Assembly (NCBI RefSeq): GCF_947500705.1
Contig: NZ_CANMSY010000004.1
Coordinates: forward strand, 124,001 to 188,000
Length of the DNA: 64,000 bases
Direction: 5' to 3'
From: an uncultured Brachybacterium sp.
GTDB lineage: Bacteria; Actinomycetota; Actinomycetes; Actinomycetales; Dermabacteraceae
Shown: piece by piece, positions 41,791 through 50,661 of the stretch
How positions within the stretch are numbered: position 1 is the stretch's first letter
How the letters are laid out: each line of letters opens with the position of its first letter
Translations under genes and position numbers: made by a program
The notes under the pieces: model-generated
The model's database searches: none
Told to the model about the DNA's origin: nothing
Seen by the model: the letters and a program-made list of their open reading frames with translations, nothing else

Positions 41791-43332
41791 GTGAAGGCAC
41801 GAGGACAGGGACGAGCGGTGCTGAGCCGTCGAGCGGTGCTGAGCCGTCGAGGGTTCGCGGGGGTCGTCGGGATCACGGCCCTGGCGATGACGGGCACCCT
41901 CGGCGCCTGCACCGAGAAGGAGGAGGGGCAGCTCCGCATCGACGTCGTCGACGCCGCCCCCGCCTCGACCGTGCTGCCCGGCGAGGATCTCGTCCAGACC
42001 GCGCTCACCCTCAGCTCCGCCCTGTTCACGGCAGCCAATGCGGTCCTGGTCGCGACCCCGCAGACCCTCGCAGCGCTCGCCCCCGTGAGCGCCTCCACCG
42101 GCATGCCACTGCTGGTCGGCACCGGCCAGGGTGTCGGCGAGGAGATCTCTCGGCTCGGGGCCGTCGCCGTGGTGACCGCCAACGGCACGGATCTCAGCGC
42201 GCTCGATGACGGGCTGGAGATCGTCGAGATCGATCCCGCGGAGCAGGATGACCCGGAGCTGCCCGAGCTGAGCAGGCACGGGCAGAGCGTCGCGGTGACC
42301 CTGCTCCTGGACCCGGAGGCGACGCTTCCCGCACAGGACCTCGCCTCCGCCGTCATCCAGGCCGTCGGCGGCAGCATCGGCGAGATCCCCGGCGGGGTGC
42401 TCGGCCGCAGCAGCGAGACGATCGCCGCGGTCACGGAGGCGGCGGGCGAGGATCCGGCGACCGGCGTGCTCGCCCTCGGGGCGAGCTTCGGCGCGGCCGA
42501 CGACTGGCCGTCCGCCCTCGAGCGCACCGTCCGCACCCCGCAGCTGCCCGGCGGCGGGCACACGGCCTTCCCGGACCGGCGGATGATCGCCGCCTACGGC
42601 TCCCCTGGCGTCCCCTCGCTCGGAATCCTCGGCGAGCAGGGCCTGCAGGAGACGATCACCCGGGTCCAGGAGCTCGCCGCGGAATACGCGGGTCTCACCG
42701 AGGAGCCGGTGATCCCTGCCTTCGAGATCATCACCACGATCGCCTCCGCCGAGCCGGGCGCCGATGGTGACTACTCCACCGAACGCGATCTCGAGCTGCT
42801 GCGCGAGTGGGTCGACGCGGCCGGCGAGGCCGGGGTCTATGTGGTGCTGGACCTGCAGCCCGGCACGACAGACTTCCTCACCCAGGCACGGCTCTACGAG
42901 GACCTTCTGCTCGCACCCCATGTGGGCCTGGCCCTGGATGCGGAGTGGCGGCTCAAGCCCGGCCAGAAACACCTCGTGCAGATCGGTTCGGTCTCTGCAG
43001 CGGAGGTGAACGAGGTCGCCTCCTGGCTGGCGGCTCTCACCGCCGAGCACAGCCTTCCGCAGAAGCTGCTGATCCTCCATCAGTTCAGCCGGTCCATGAT
43101 CAGCGACCGGCAGGACATCGACACCTCCCACCCGGAGCTGGCGATCACGCTGCATGCCGACGGTCACGGAGCCCCCGGGGACAAGCTCGCGACCTGGCGA
43201 GCCCTGCAGCAGGACCTGCCGGAGGGGATCTTCATGGCGTGGAAGAACTTCTACGATGAGGACACCCCGATGTTCACGCCGGAGGAGACCTACGAGGTCG
43301 AGCCCCGGCCCTGGTTCGTCTCGTACCAGTGA
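41791..43332 (+). CDS. Lipoprotein of unknown function
   Basis: 513 residues from GTG 41791, AGAAGG twelve bases upstream. The N-terminus has RR motifs (LSRRAVLSRRGFAG), a hydrophobic core and the lipobox TLGAC near residue 40, so it is a lipoprotein, possibly Tat-exported. An 18-base tandem duplication (41812-41847) doubles the RAVLSR segment. The first half contains Val/Ala-rich repeats resembling cell-wall-binding or substrate-binding folds. The second half (from ~300: ELLREWVDAAGEAGVYVVLD, EVNEVASWLAALTAEH) looks like a TIM-barrel hydrolase-like domain. I do not recognise a family. Confidence 0.7.
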   Translation: MKARGQGRAVLSRRAVLSRRGFAGVVGITALAMTGTLGACTEKEEGQLRIDVVDAAPASTVLPGEDLVQTALTLSSALFTAANAVLVATPQTLAALAPVSASTGMPLLVGTGQGVGEEISRLGAVAVVTANGTDLSALDDGLEIVEIDPAEQDDPELPELSRHGQSVAVTLLLDPEATLPAQDLASAVIQAVGGSIGEIPGGVLGRSSETIAAVTEAAGEDPATGVLALGASFGAADDWPSALERTVRTPQLPGGGHTAFPDRRMIAAYGSPGVPSLGILGEQGLQETITRVQELAAEYAGLTEEPVIPAFEIITTIASAEPGADGDYSTERDLELLREWVDAAGEAGVYVVLDLQPGTTDFLTQARLYEDLLLAPHVGLALDAEWRLKPGQKHLVQIGSVSAAEVNEVASWLAALTAEHSLPQKLLILHQFSRSMISDRQDIDTSHPELAITLHADGHGAPGDKLATWRALQQDLPEGIFMAWKNFYDEDTPMFTPEETYEVEPRPWFVSYQ

Positions 43333-43333
43333 G

Positions 43334-43687
43334 CTCCTCCTCCTGCCGCGAGAGGCGCAGGTGCTGTCCGGCTCGCTGCTCGACTGGGGCGAGAGTGTCC
43401 TGGAGCAGTGCGATGCCGGCGTGTTCCTGACTCTGGATCCGGCGGAGCGCCTGCGCAGGCTCGAGACCCACGAGGCGGTCCGTCGGGCGGGGCAGGAGTT
43501 CGACGGCACCGCCTGGGAGGAGTTCCGGAACTGGGCGCGCCGGTATGACGATCCGACCTTCACCGGGCGCAGCCGGGCGGGCCATGAGGCGTGGCTCGAG
43601 TCCCTGGAGAAGCCGCTGCCGCACCTGGACGGCGCCCGGCCCGGCGCTCAGCTGGTCGAGGCGGTGCTGGCCTGGGAGCCGCGCTGA
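43334..43687 (+). pseudogene. C-terminal part of an AAA family (adenylate-kinase-like) ATPase
   Basis: About 118 codons open from the previous gene's stop, with only an internal GTG at 43361 as a start. The sequence (VLSGSLLDWGESVLEQ, VFLTLDPAERLRRLETHEAV, YDDPTFTGRSRAGHEAWLES) matches the lid and C-terminal half of small P-loop kinases/AAA ATPases, but the Walker A half is absent. The 5' part was probably lost when the lipoprotein gene came to lie directly before it. Confidence 0.55.
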
Positions 43688-43697
43688 GCTCTCGTGC

Positions 43698-44198
43698 TCA
43701 GCCGGCGCGCACGTGCGCGAGGAGAAGACCGATCGGGATGCTGACCACGGTCAGCACGAGCACCGCACGATAGGTCCACAGCGCCCAGGAAGGGCCCGTC
43801 GCACCGCGGCCGACGGTGCGGATCATCAGCGCCATCGTCACCACGAGCAGCAGCCCACCACCATCGACGATCCACGGCGACGAGAGCACCGTCCCGGCGA
43901 TCACGGCGAGGCACCCCAGGTTCCAGGTCAGCAGCTCGGCGCGAAGGACTCCGGGCGAGGGCCGCGGCGCTGCGAGGGCGTGCTGGGCGACGCCGAGACC
44001 TGACTGCAGCACGCCGCCGACGAGCACCAGGAACGCTGCAGCCCAGGATCCGTGCTCGAGCCCGAGCGGTCTCGTCACCGCCGCGATGAGCCCTCCGATA
44101 ATCACCCAGACCACGGCGACCACGCGGAAGGGAAGATCTCCCCGGAAGGGCTGCCCCGCTGCGGAGCGTGAGTCGACATGCTGGGTCATGCTCACCAT
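43698..44198 (-). CDS. Four-helix membrane protein of unknown function
   Basis: 166 residues from ATG 44198 (a second ATG follows at 44189). Four hydrophobic helices: VVAVVWVIIGGLIAAVT, AAFLVLVGGVLQSGLGV, LGCLAVIAGTVLSS through LLLVVTMALM, and AVLVLTVVSIPIGLLLA. The N-terminus is short and polar. No family motif recognised. It stands alone on the minus strand, ten bases from the end of the truncated ATPase gene. Confidence 0.75.
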   Translation of the reverse strand: MVSMTQHVDSRSAAGQPFRGDLPFRVVAVVWVIIGGLIAAVTRPLGLEHGSWAAAFLVLVGGVLQSGLGVAQHALAAPRPSPGVLRAELLTWNLGCLAVIAGTVLSSPWIVDGGGLLLVVTMALMIRTVGRGATGPSWALWTYRAVLVLTVVSIPIGLLLAHVRAG

Positions 44199-44589
44199 TG
44201 TCTCGCTCCGGACATGCGGGGCAGGTCAGGCGAGCCGGACGGCGCAGTGAGCCCGGCCATGACGTCAGCGGGCGTGCAGCCCCGCTCCCCCACGGCAGTG
44301 AGCTCGTCGGCCCTGTCCGCCGTCGGCCCCGTCCGCCGTCGGCCCGTACCCCTTCTCGCCAGCAGTCACCGTTCCTCCCCACGACAGGGTTATCCACATT
44401 CCCTTCCGTCCCATCGTGTCGTTTCCGGACCACACCTCTCCTCCACACATGATAGTTATCCACAATATCCACCAATAGGGTTCCGTCCCTGGCGAAGAGA
44501 GGGCAAGTGGCGTAAAATAAGATGGAGAGAGCAGGCGTCGAATACACTGATCCGAAATACTGAGAAGCGATCGAGAAGGGGGTGGCAGG
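44199..44589. other. AT-rich leader of the HNH gene with two DnaA boxes and 16-bp repeats
   Basis: Repeats of GTCGGCC occur at 44306, 44322 and 44338. Two exact TTATCCACA boxes (44390-44398 and 44456-44464) point the same way. The last ~120 bases are the most AT-rich in the window (GTGGCGTAAAATAAG around 44510). No gene is seen. Confidence 0.65.
44390..44464 (+). promoter_or_regulatory. Two perfect DnaA-box sequences
   Basis: TTATCCACA at 44390-44398 and 44456-44464, 66 bases apart start to start, upstream of the DUF222 HNH gene. Only two boxes are present and there is no dnaA or dnaN nearby, so this is not an origin. DnaA control of the promoter or a sequence element of the HNH family are options. 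Confidence 0.45.
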
Positions 44590-46113
44590 ATGTCTTCGAG
44601 CATGGAGATACGGCCGTCCCACGAGCCTGCCTCCGATACTCCGATCGCCACTGATGCAGAGGCTCCCCGCCCGACGGTTCGCGCCCGCAAGCCGCTGAAC
44701 CCGGAGAACTTCGCCGCACACGCCTGGTGCGAGCCGGGCTCCTTCGAGGACCACGCCGCGCAGGAACTCTTCGCGACCCATCATGATGAGGCTCGCGACT
44801 ACGCGGGCCGGCTGCGGAAGCTCGCGATGCTCTGGGATGACACGGTCGACACGGATGATGACGGCGACACCTACGCGATCCTCGTCGCCGATGCGCGGCG
44901 GGTCACCCTTGATCAGGCTCGGTCACTGCTTCGGGATGCCTGCACTGCCGTCACCTCTCTCCCTCGCACCCTCGCGCGTCTCGCCGCTGGGCACCTCCCT
45001 GTCGCCTGGTTCGAGCAGCTGCTGCGCCGCATTCGTCGCCTCACCTCCGATCAGTGTTGGCAGGTCGATGAGCGTGTGGCGGACTGGGACCTCGAGAACA
45101 TCAGCTGTGATCGCTTCTCCCGAGAGCTCGGGAAGCTGATCGCCTGGTTCGGATCTGCTGCAGTGCAGGCCAGCCCTGCCGAACAGCGTGACGTCGCCCT
45201 CGAGGTGAATCCCGAGCATGATGGCACCGCCCGGCTCGGAATCACCGGGCCGGTCCACGAGATCGTCGCCCTCTCCCACCGCCTCGACGCCGCCGCGCGT
45301 GCGGTCCAGAACGAGCAGCGCCGCGCGCTCGAGGACAGCCGCCCCGTGCCGTTCGACATCGATGGCGATGCCAGCCGCGACGGTCACCACCTGACCCTCG
45401 CGGAGCTGCGGTACGCGATCCTCACCCGCAGCATGCTCGACACCGGAGGGATCGAGGTCCCGGGGAGTCGGCTCCGACTGAACGTCGTCGTCCCGGTGAT
45501 GACTCTGCTCGGCGAATCAGAGGCTCCGGGGACGATCGACGGGACGGTTCCGCTGCCCGCCGTGATGGCCCGCCACCTCGCGGCCGGCGAAGACACCTGG
45601 TACCGGATACTTACCGAGCCCTCCACAGGCGCGTTTCTCCCCCTGCCGCCGTCGCGATACTCGCCGACCCCCACGATGCAGGAGCATCTGCGCCTTCTCG
45701 ATCCCGTATGTGCCGTCCCCGGATGCACCAGAAATGTGTGCACCGTCGGCGAAGCCGACCATATCGAAGAATACGATCACGAAAACCCCGAGAATGGCGG
45801 ACAGACCGAGATCGACAATCTTCACCGATTGTGCTGGAAACACCACGACATGAAGACTCGCGGCCTCATCGACCCCGTGCGCGAACCAGATGGGAGCACC
45901 ACCTGGATCATCGGCGGACATACCCGCATCCACGCACGCCAGAACCACGATCTGCTCACGCCCGTGCTCGCCAAGGCTCTCCAGCACTCCTGGGACGTCT
46001 ATCAGGAGATGCTCGCCTGGGAGGACGCACGGCATCGCGGACTCCTCCAGGACGCTGATCCGGCACCGATGCCGCGTCCGGTCCCGGCCGCAGAGCCCGA
46101 GCCACCCTACTGA
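44590..46113 (+). CDS. HNH endonuclease with DUF222 (REP13E12 type)
   Basis: 507 residues. The N-terminal DUF222 region (~60-330) is helical. The C-terminal HNH domain (~374-430) has zinc cysteines CAVPGCTRN, the catalytic GEADHIEEYDHENPENGG and NLHRLCWKHHDMKT. A Pro-rich tail ends the protein. ATG 44590 lies 12 bases after GGGGGTGG. Codon use and GC content are lower than in its neighbours, especially in the HNH part, and its leader is AT-rich, which suggests acquisition by transfer. Such genes are multicopy in Actinobacteria; their role is unsettled. Confidence 0.9.
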   Translation: MSSSMEIRPSHEPASDTPIATDAEAPRPTVRARKPLNPENFAAHAWCEPGSFEDHAAQELFATHHDEARDYAGRLRKLAMLWDDTVDTDDDGDTYAILVADARRVTLDQARSLLRDACTAVTSLPRTLARLAAGHLPVAWFEQLLRRIRRLTSDQCWQVDERVADWDLENISCDRFSRELGKLIAWFGSAAVQASPAEQRDVALEVNPEHDGTARLGITGPVHEIVALSHRLDAAARAVQNEQRRALEDSRPVPFDIDGDASRDGHHLTLAELRYAILTRSMLDTGGIEVPGSRLRLNVVVPVMTLLGESEAPGTIDGTVPLPAVMARHLAAGEDTWYRILTEPSTGAFLPLPPSRYSPTPTMQEHLRLLDPVCAVPGCTRNVCTVGEADHIEEYDHENPENGGQTEIDNLHRLCWKHHDMKTRGLIDPVREPDGSTTWIIGGHTRIHARQNHDLLTPVLAKALQHSWDVYQEMLAWEDARHRGLLQDADPAPMPRPVPAAEPEPPY

Positions 46114-46170
46114 CCTGACGCGGGAGGACTGGCTGTTGCTGCACGGGCGATGTCGATCGGCTCCCGCCGC

Positions 46171-46680
46171 TCAGCTCCCGTCGGCCCCGCGCAGCGCGAT
46201 CACGCTCTCCGGTGCCCAGACATAGTCGTCATCGCAGCGGAACCCACGCAGCCATGACACCCCGTCGACCACCCGCAGGTAGAAGCCCTTGGGGTCGTCA
46301 TGGTCCGCGCCCAGCGGGACGGAGAGCACGTGGAGCGCTCCGGTCGGGAGGCGTCCCGCGGAGAGCACCGAATCCGGCGCCGGAGACTGAGATGCCATCG
46401 CCAGCCTCAGGTAGGGACCCGTGTCCTGCGGGCAGAGCTCGAATTCCTGCCGCAGCGACGCAGCGATGACCTCGGAAAGAGTGCCGCCCTCCGGAAGGCC
46501 CAGGTCCTCGACCCGGCACTGAGCGACCGTGATGGCCTCCGGCGCCCGCTCGTCGAAACAGGGGCGCGCGAGCAGGGTCTCCGCATACGCATTGAGCTGC
46601 ACCGCCGACGCTGCCAGCCGCTCCCGCAGCTGCTCTCGGGAGAGGCCTCCCACCAGAAGCTGCAGTGCTGGTCCAGTCAT
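46171..46680 (-). CDS. Hypothetical protein
   Basis: 169 residues from ATG 46680 (MTGPALQLLVGGLSREQLRE). It has no signal or membrane segment. The helical N-terminal half (~10-45) is followed by mixed sequence with conserved-looking LPTGALHVLSVPLG, DDPKGFYLRVVDGVSWLRG and a C-terminal DDDYVWAPESVIALRG. I do not recognise the family. It converges on the HNH gene and lies downstream of the RNase J terminator. Confidence 0.65.
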   Translation of the reverse strand: MTGPALQLLVGGLSREQLRERLAASAVQLNAYAETLLARPCFDERAPEAITVAQCRVEDLGLPEGGTLSEVIAASLRQEFELCPQDTGPYLRLAMASQSPAPDSVLSAGRLPTGALHVLSVPLGADHDDPKGFYLRVVDGVSWLRGFRCDDDYVWAPESVIALRGADGS

Positions 46681-46693
46681 GCACTCAGTATCG

Positions 46694-46744
46694 CCGAAGG
46701 CCCCTCCGGCGGCCGCAGCGAGGCCGGGCCGGAGGGGCCTTCGG
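46694..46744 (-). terminator. Terminator of RNase J gene
   Basis: Perfect 16-base arms CCGAAGGCCCCTCCGG (46694-46709) and 46729-46744, with a GC-rich 19-base loop. It starts 16 bases after the rnj stop codon in the leftward direction. Confidence 0.8.
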
Positions 46745-46759
46745 TAGGACGTCCGCCGA

Positions 46760-48445
46760 TCAGGCGTCGACCACCACGGCCATGACGGCGGGCTCGCGAC
46801 GGTAGGTGCGGCGCAGGTAGCCGCTGACGGTGTCCACGATGATGTTCTCGATCGCGCCGATGTCCTCGATCTTGTCCTGCTTGGCGCGGGCGAGCGCCTT
46901 GTTGACCTGGGTCGATGCACCGTCGAAGGTGCGCTTGTCGTGCACGAAGCCCTTGGTCATGAACTCGACGGGCTCGACCGGCTGGTACGTGTCAGGGTCG
47001 ATGAGGGCCACCACGGTGACCACACCGCCGCCGCTGAGCAGACGGCGCTCTGCGAGCGTGTCCTCGGTCGCGGCACCGATGGTCTGGCCGTCGACGTAGA
47101 CCAGCCCGGCCTCGACCTTGCCGGAGATCTTCGCGTGACCGTCGATCAGGTCGACGGTGTAGCCGTCCTGTGCGATGACGATGTGATCCTCCGGCACGCC
47201 GGTGCGGCGGGCCAGCTCGGCGTTGGCGTGCAGGTGCTTGGACTCACCGTGCACCGGCATCACGTTCTTCGGACGCACGATGTTGTAGCAGTACACGAGC
47301 TCGCCGGCGCTCGCGTGGCCGGAGACGTGGACCTTCGCGTTGCCCTTGTGGACGATGTTCGCGCCGAGATCGGTGAGCTTGTTGATGATCCCGTAGATCG
47401 CGTTCTCGTTGCCGGGGATCAGCGAGCTGGCCATCAGCACGGTGTCGCCCTCGCCGACCTGGATCTGGTGATCGCCGTTGGCCATACGGGCCAGCGCCGC
47501 CATCGGCTCGCCCTGCGAGCCGGTGCAGATCAGGGTGACCTTGTGATCGGGCATCGACTGGATCTTGCGGAAGTCGACGACCAGTCCCTTGGGGATGGTC
47601 AGGTAGCCGAGATCGCGGGCGATCCCCATGTTGCGCACCATGGAGCGGCCGACGAAGGCGACCTTGCGGCCGTTGGCGTGGGCGGCGTTGAGCACCTGCT
47701 GGATGCGGTGCACGTGGCTGGCGAAGCTCGAGACGATGATCCGACGCGGCGAGGTGGTGAACACCTGGTCGATGGCCGGGTTGAGGTCACGCTCGGACAT
47801 CGTGAAGCCGGGGACCTCGGCGTTGGTGGAGTCGGTGAGGAAGAGGTCCACACCCTCCTCGCCCAGGCGCGAGAAGGCGCGCAGGTCGGTGATGCGGCCG
47901 TCCAGCGGGAACTGATCCATCTTGAAGTCACCGGTGTGCAGCACGCTGCCCGCCTTGGTGCGGATCATGACGGCCAGCGCATCGGGGATCGAGTGGTTGA
48001 CCGCGACGAACTCGAGGTCGAACGAACCGGCCTTATGCTTCTGGCCCGCTTCGACCTGGAGGGTCTTGGGGGTGATGCGATGCTCCTTGAGCTTCGCGGT
48101 GATGAAGGCCAGGGTCAGCTCGGAGCCGATCAGGGGGATGTCGCCCCGCTCCTTGAGCAGGTACGGCACGCCGCCGATGTGGTCCTCGTGACCGTGGGTC
48201 AGGACGATCGCCTCGATGTCGTCGAGACGGTCGCGGATCGAGGTGAAGTCCGGCAGGATCACGTCGATGCCGGGCTGGTGCTCCTCGGGGAAGAGCACGC
48301 CGCAGTCGACGATCAGGAGCTTGCCGGCGTGCTCGAACACCGTCATGTTGCGGCCGACCTCACCGAGACCGCCGAGGGCGGTGATGCGCAGTCCGTTCCG
48401 GGGCAGGCGCGGAGGAGCAGTGAGCTTTTGGCGGGGGGTGGGCAT
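46760..48445 (-). CDS. rnj: Ribonuclease J
   Basis: 561-residue metallo-β-lactamase/β-CASP ribonuclease for rRNA and mRNA maturation and decay. The zinc motif ALTHGHEDHIGG is near residue 81 (VLTHGHEDHIGGVPYLLKER), then HTGDFKMDQ and the β-CASP HVHRIQQVLNAAHANGRKVA. The motif VHVSGHASAGEL (~375) and the C-terminal dimer domain (TVSGYLRRTYRREPAVMAVV) follow. ATG 48445 has a good upstream ribosome site (GGAGAGAA). In many Actinobacteria it follows dapA, which is not the case here. Confidence 0.95.
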   Translation of the reverse strand: MPTPRQKLTAPPRLPRNGLRITALGGLGEVGRNMTVFEHAGKLLIVDCGVLFPEEHQPGIDVILPDFTSIRDRLDDIEAIVLTHGHEDHIGGVPYLLKERGDIPLIGSELTLAFITAKLKEHRITPKTLQVEAGQKHKAGSFDLEFVAVNHSIPDALAVMIRTKAGSVLHTGDFKMDQFPLDGRITDLRAFSRLGEEGVDLFLTDSTNAEVPGFTMSERDLNPAIDQVFTTSPRRIIVSSFASHVHRIQQVLNAAHANGRKVAFVGRSMVRNMGIARDLGYLTIPKGLVVDFRKIQSMPDHKVTLICTGSQGEPMAALARMANGDHQIQVGEGDTVLMASSLIPGNENAIYGIINKLTDLGANIVHKGNAKVHVSGHASAGELVYCYNIVRPKNVMPVHGESKHLHANAELARRTGVPEDHIVIAQDGYTVDLIDGHAKISGKVEAGLVYVDGQTIGAATEDTLAERRLLSGGGVVTVVALIDPDTYQPVEPVEFMTKGFVHDKRTFDGASTQVNKALARAKQDKIEDIGAIENIIVDTVSGYLRRTYRREPAVMAVVVDA

Positions 48446-48700
48446 AGGAAATTCTCTCCATCGTCGAAGGGTCAGGGTCTCAAGTCATTGGTGGCGCGCG
48501 CGTCACAGAGGTCGCAGCAAACGTCCACCCCTTAAACGTACGTCAGGAACGCCTCTTTTCCGCATCCATGCCGGATTGACCACGTTCAGAATCCCGATCC
48601 CGCACGGGCTACTCGCCGGTAGCCCCTCTGAGATGTCGCTGTGGCCCCCACGAAGCGACAGCTCAGCGCGCGCACCCCGTCCTCGTCCCGCCAGCTGGAG

Positions 48701-49687
48701 TCAGCCGGCGAGCGCCTGGACCAGCGCCTCGAGGGAGCGCTCGGCGCGGAAAGCATGACCGCCGCGCGTGACCACGAGCTCGGGCGGGACCGCGCCGTGC
48801 GCCTCCCATGCCGGCGCGAGCTGCGCGAACGACTCCCGGGTCGCCGCGATCGGGAAGATGCGGTCCTGCTCCCCCGCCTCGAGGATCAGCGGACGCGGCG
48901 CGACGAGGGCGGCGATGTCCGCCATCTCGAGCTCGGGCAGGAGCCCCGGGATGATGTTGCAGGGGCAGTGCCTGATCGAGCACAGGCTCGCCTCGAAGCT
49001 GCAGAAGTACGTCGCGACCAGGGCCGCCGCGATCGACGGGTCGGACGCCGCGAGCAGCAGCGCGACCGCCCCTCCCCCGGAGCCGCCGGCGACGGCCACC
49101 CGGCCGGGATCCACCCCGGGGAGCTGCCGCAGAGCCTGCACGGCGGCGCGGGCGTCCGCCACCCGGTGGCCCATCACGGGACGGCCGTGCAGGAGCAGGC
49201 GTGCGGCATCGATGCCGCAGGAGTTCTCGGCCGGCTCGTAAGGCTCGGCGCCGACGGGGCGCGGGAAACGCCGCCGTCCGAAGCTGATCATCTCCGGGCA
49301 CAGCACCGTGAACCCGGCGCGCACCAGCTTGTGCGCGAGGCCCTCGTGGTACTCGTCCGTCGGGTCGGTGCGCACCAGGTCATCGATGCCGCGGCCGTGG
49401 CCGGCGACCAGCACGACACCGACGCCGCTGGCGAGTTCCGGCGCCGGGCGCAGGAGGAAGGCCGGGATCGAGTCGCCGCCGACGGTGTGCACCCGCACTT
49501 CTTCGGGGGCTCCGGTCGCGGGTTCCGACGGGAGGGCCTCGAGACGTGCCGTCTCGCGGATCTCGTCGGCCTGGTCAGCCTGGGGATCGAGAACGGGATC
49601 TTCTCGCAGACCGAGCAAGGTGCGCAGGCGCTCCCGCTGCCGCTCGGCGTCCGTCGGCTTGGCAGTCCTCCCCGCAGCTCCCCTCAC
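48701..49687 (-). CDS. α/β-hydrolase, acetyl (xylan/pectin) esterase-like
   Basis: 328 residues from GTG 49687, six bases after the permease stop. Dienelactone-hydrolase/acetyl-esterase-like fold with the nucleophile motif AVAGGSGGGAVALLL (~200-215), the Asp region RPLILEAGEQDRIFP and the His TRGGHAFRAE near the end. Start VRGAAGRTAKPTDAERQRER. There is no signal peptide, so it would deacetylate imported oligosaccharides. It is the last gene of the seven-gene pectin operon. Confidence 0.8.
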   Translation of the reverse strand: MRGAAGRTAKPTDAERQRERLRTLLGLREDPVLDPQADQADEIRETARLEALPSEPATGAPEEVRVHTVGGDSIPAFLLRPAPELASGVGVVLVAGHGRGIDDLVRTDPTDEYHEGLAHKLVRAGFTVLCPEMISFGRRRFPRPVGAEPYEPAENSCGIDAARLLLHGRPVMGHRVADARAAVQALRQLPGVDPGRVAVAGGSGGGAVALLLAASDPSIAAALVATYFCSFEASLCSIRHCPCNIIPGLLPELEMADIAALVAPRPLILEAGEQDRIFPIAATRESFAQLAPAWEAHGAVPPELVVTRGGHAFRAERSLEALVQALAG

Positions 49688-49692
49688 CGCGC

Positions 49693-50661
49693 TCAGCCCT
49701 TGACCGAGCCGATCAGGGCGCCCTTGACGAAGAAGCGCTGGATGAACGGGTAGACCAGGAGCATCGGCAGGGTCGCGACGGCGATTACGGCCATCTTCAC
49801 CGACTGCGCCGGGGGCACCACGTCGACGGCGGTGGAGTCGGCGTTCACGCCGCTGGAGACGATGACGATCTGGCGCAGCAGCACCTGGATCGGCCACTTC
49901 GAGGAGTCGTTGATGTAGAGCACGGCGTGCATATAGGTGTTCCAGTAGGTCACGCCGTAGAACAGGCCGATGGTCGCGATCGAGGCGACCGACAGGGGCA
50001 GCACGATCCGCAGGAACACCCCCAGCTCGGAGCAGCCGTCGATGCGGGCGGACTCCTCGAGGCTCTCCGGGATGCCGGAGAAGAAGTTCCGCATGATCAC
50101 GAAGTTGAAGGCGTTGATCAGCACCGGCAGCACCAGCGACCACAGCGAGTCCAGCAGCCCCAGCTTGGTGACCACGATGAAGGTGGGGATCATGCCGCCG
50201 CTGAACAGCATCGTGAACACGACCATGAAGTTGATGGCGCGCCGCCCCAGCAGATACGGCTTGGCGAGCGCATAGGCCATCAGGGAGGTCACCACCAGGC
50301 TCAGGAAGGTGCCGCCCACGGTCACGATCGTCGAGACCCCGATGGCCCGGAAGATGGTGGGGGTGGAGAGGATGTAGCGATAGGCGTCGAGGGTGAATTC
50401 GCGCGGGATCAGCAGGAAGTTGCTGGTCGCGAGCTCACCGGGGGTCGCGAAGGAGCTGCCGATGACGTGCACGAAGGGGATCGCGCACAGCAGCGCGAAG
50501 CCGGTCAGGATGATCACGTTGAACACCCGGAAGACCTGCTCGCCGGGGGTCAGCGGGCGCAGTTTCGGGGTGCCGTCGCGGCGGCGCCGACGACGGGGCT
50601 GCGGGTCGGTGGCCAGTACGGCCTGGACAGGTGCGGTGGTGGCGGTCTGCGAGGTGGTCAT
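49693..50661 (-). CDS. Carbohydrate ABC transporter permease (LplC/YtcP type)
   Basis: 322 residues with six membrane helices after a basic cytoplasmic N-terminus. Family signatures are VFRVFNVIILTGFALLCAIP, IPTFIVVTKLGLLDSLW and the EAA loop SLEESARIDGCSELGVFLRI. The C-terminus FIQRFFVKGALIGSVKG is typical of the LplC branch. ATG 50661 overlaps the upstream gene by four bases. It pairs with the LplB-type permease at 54747-55763. Confidence 0.92.
   Translation of the reverse strand: MTTSQTATTAPVQAVLATDPQPRRRRRRDGTPKLRPLTPGEQVFRVFNVIILTGFALLCAIPFVHVIGSSFATPGELATSNFLLIPREFTLDAYRYILSTPTIFRAIGVSTIVTVGGTFLSLVVTSLMAYALAKPYLLGRRAINFMVVFTMLFSGGMIPTFIVVTKLGLLDSLWSLVLPVLINAFNFVIMRNFFSGIPESLEESARIDGCSELGVFLRIVLPLSVASIATIGLFYGVTYWNTYMHAVLYINDSSKWPIQVLLRQIVIVSSGVNADSTAVDVVPPAQSVKMAVIAVATLPMLLVYPFIQRFFVKGALIGSVKG

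Noticed and set aside
39217-43563. A 1448-codon open frame on the minus strand across GH95 and the lipoprotein gene.
   Set aside because: It lies fully opposite two well-supported genes. Its composition (Arg/Gly/Gln/His-rich, no motifs) is what the GC-rich third positions of the real genes produce on the other strand.
44390-44464. A replication origin based on the two DnaA boxes.
   Set aside because: Only two boxes, no dnaA, dnaN, parA or rpmH nearby, and ordinary accessory genes on both sides.
46940-48535. A 531-codon plus-strand frame opposite RNase J.
   Set aside because: RNase J is certain. The antisense frame is a composition artefact.
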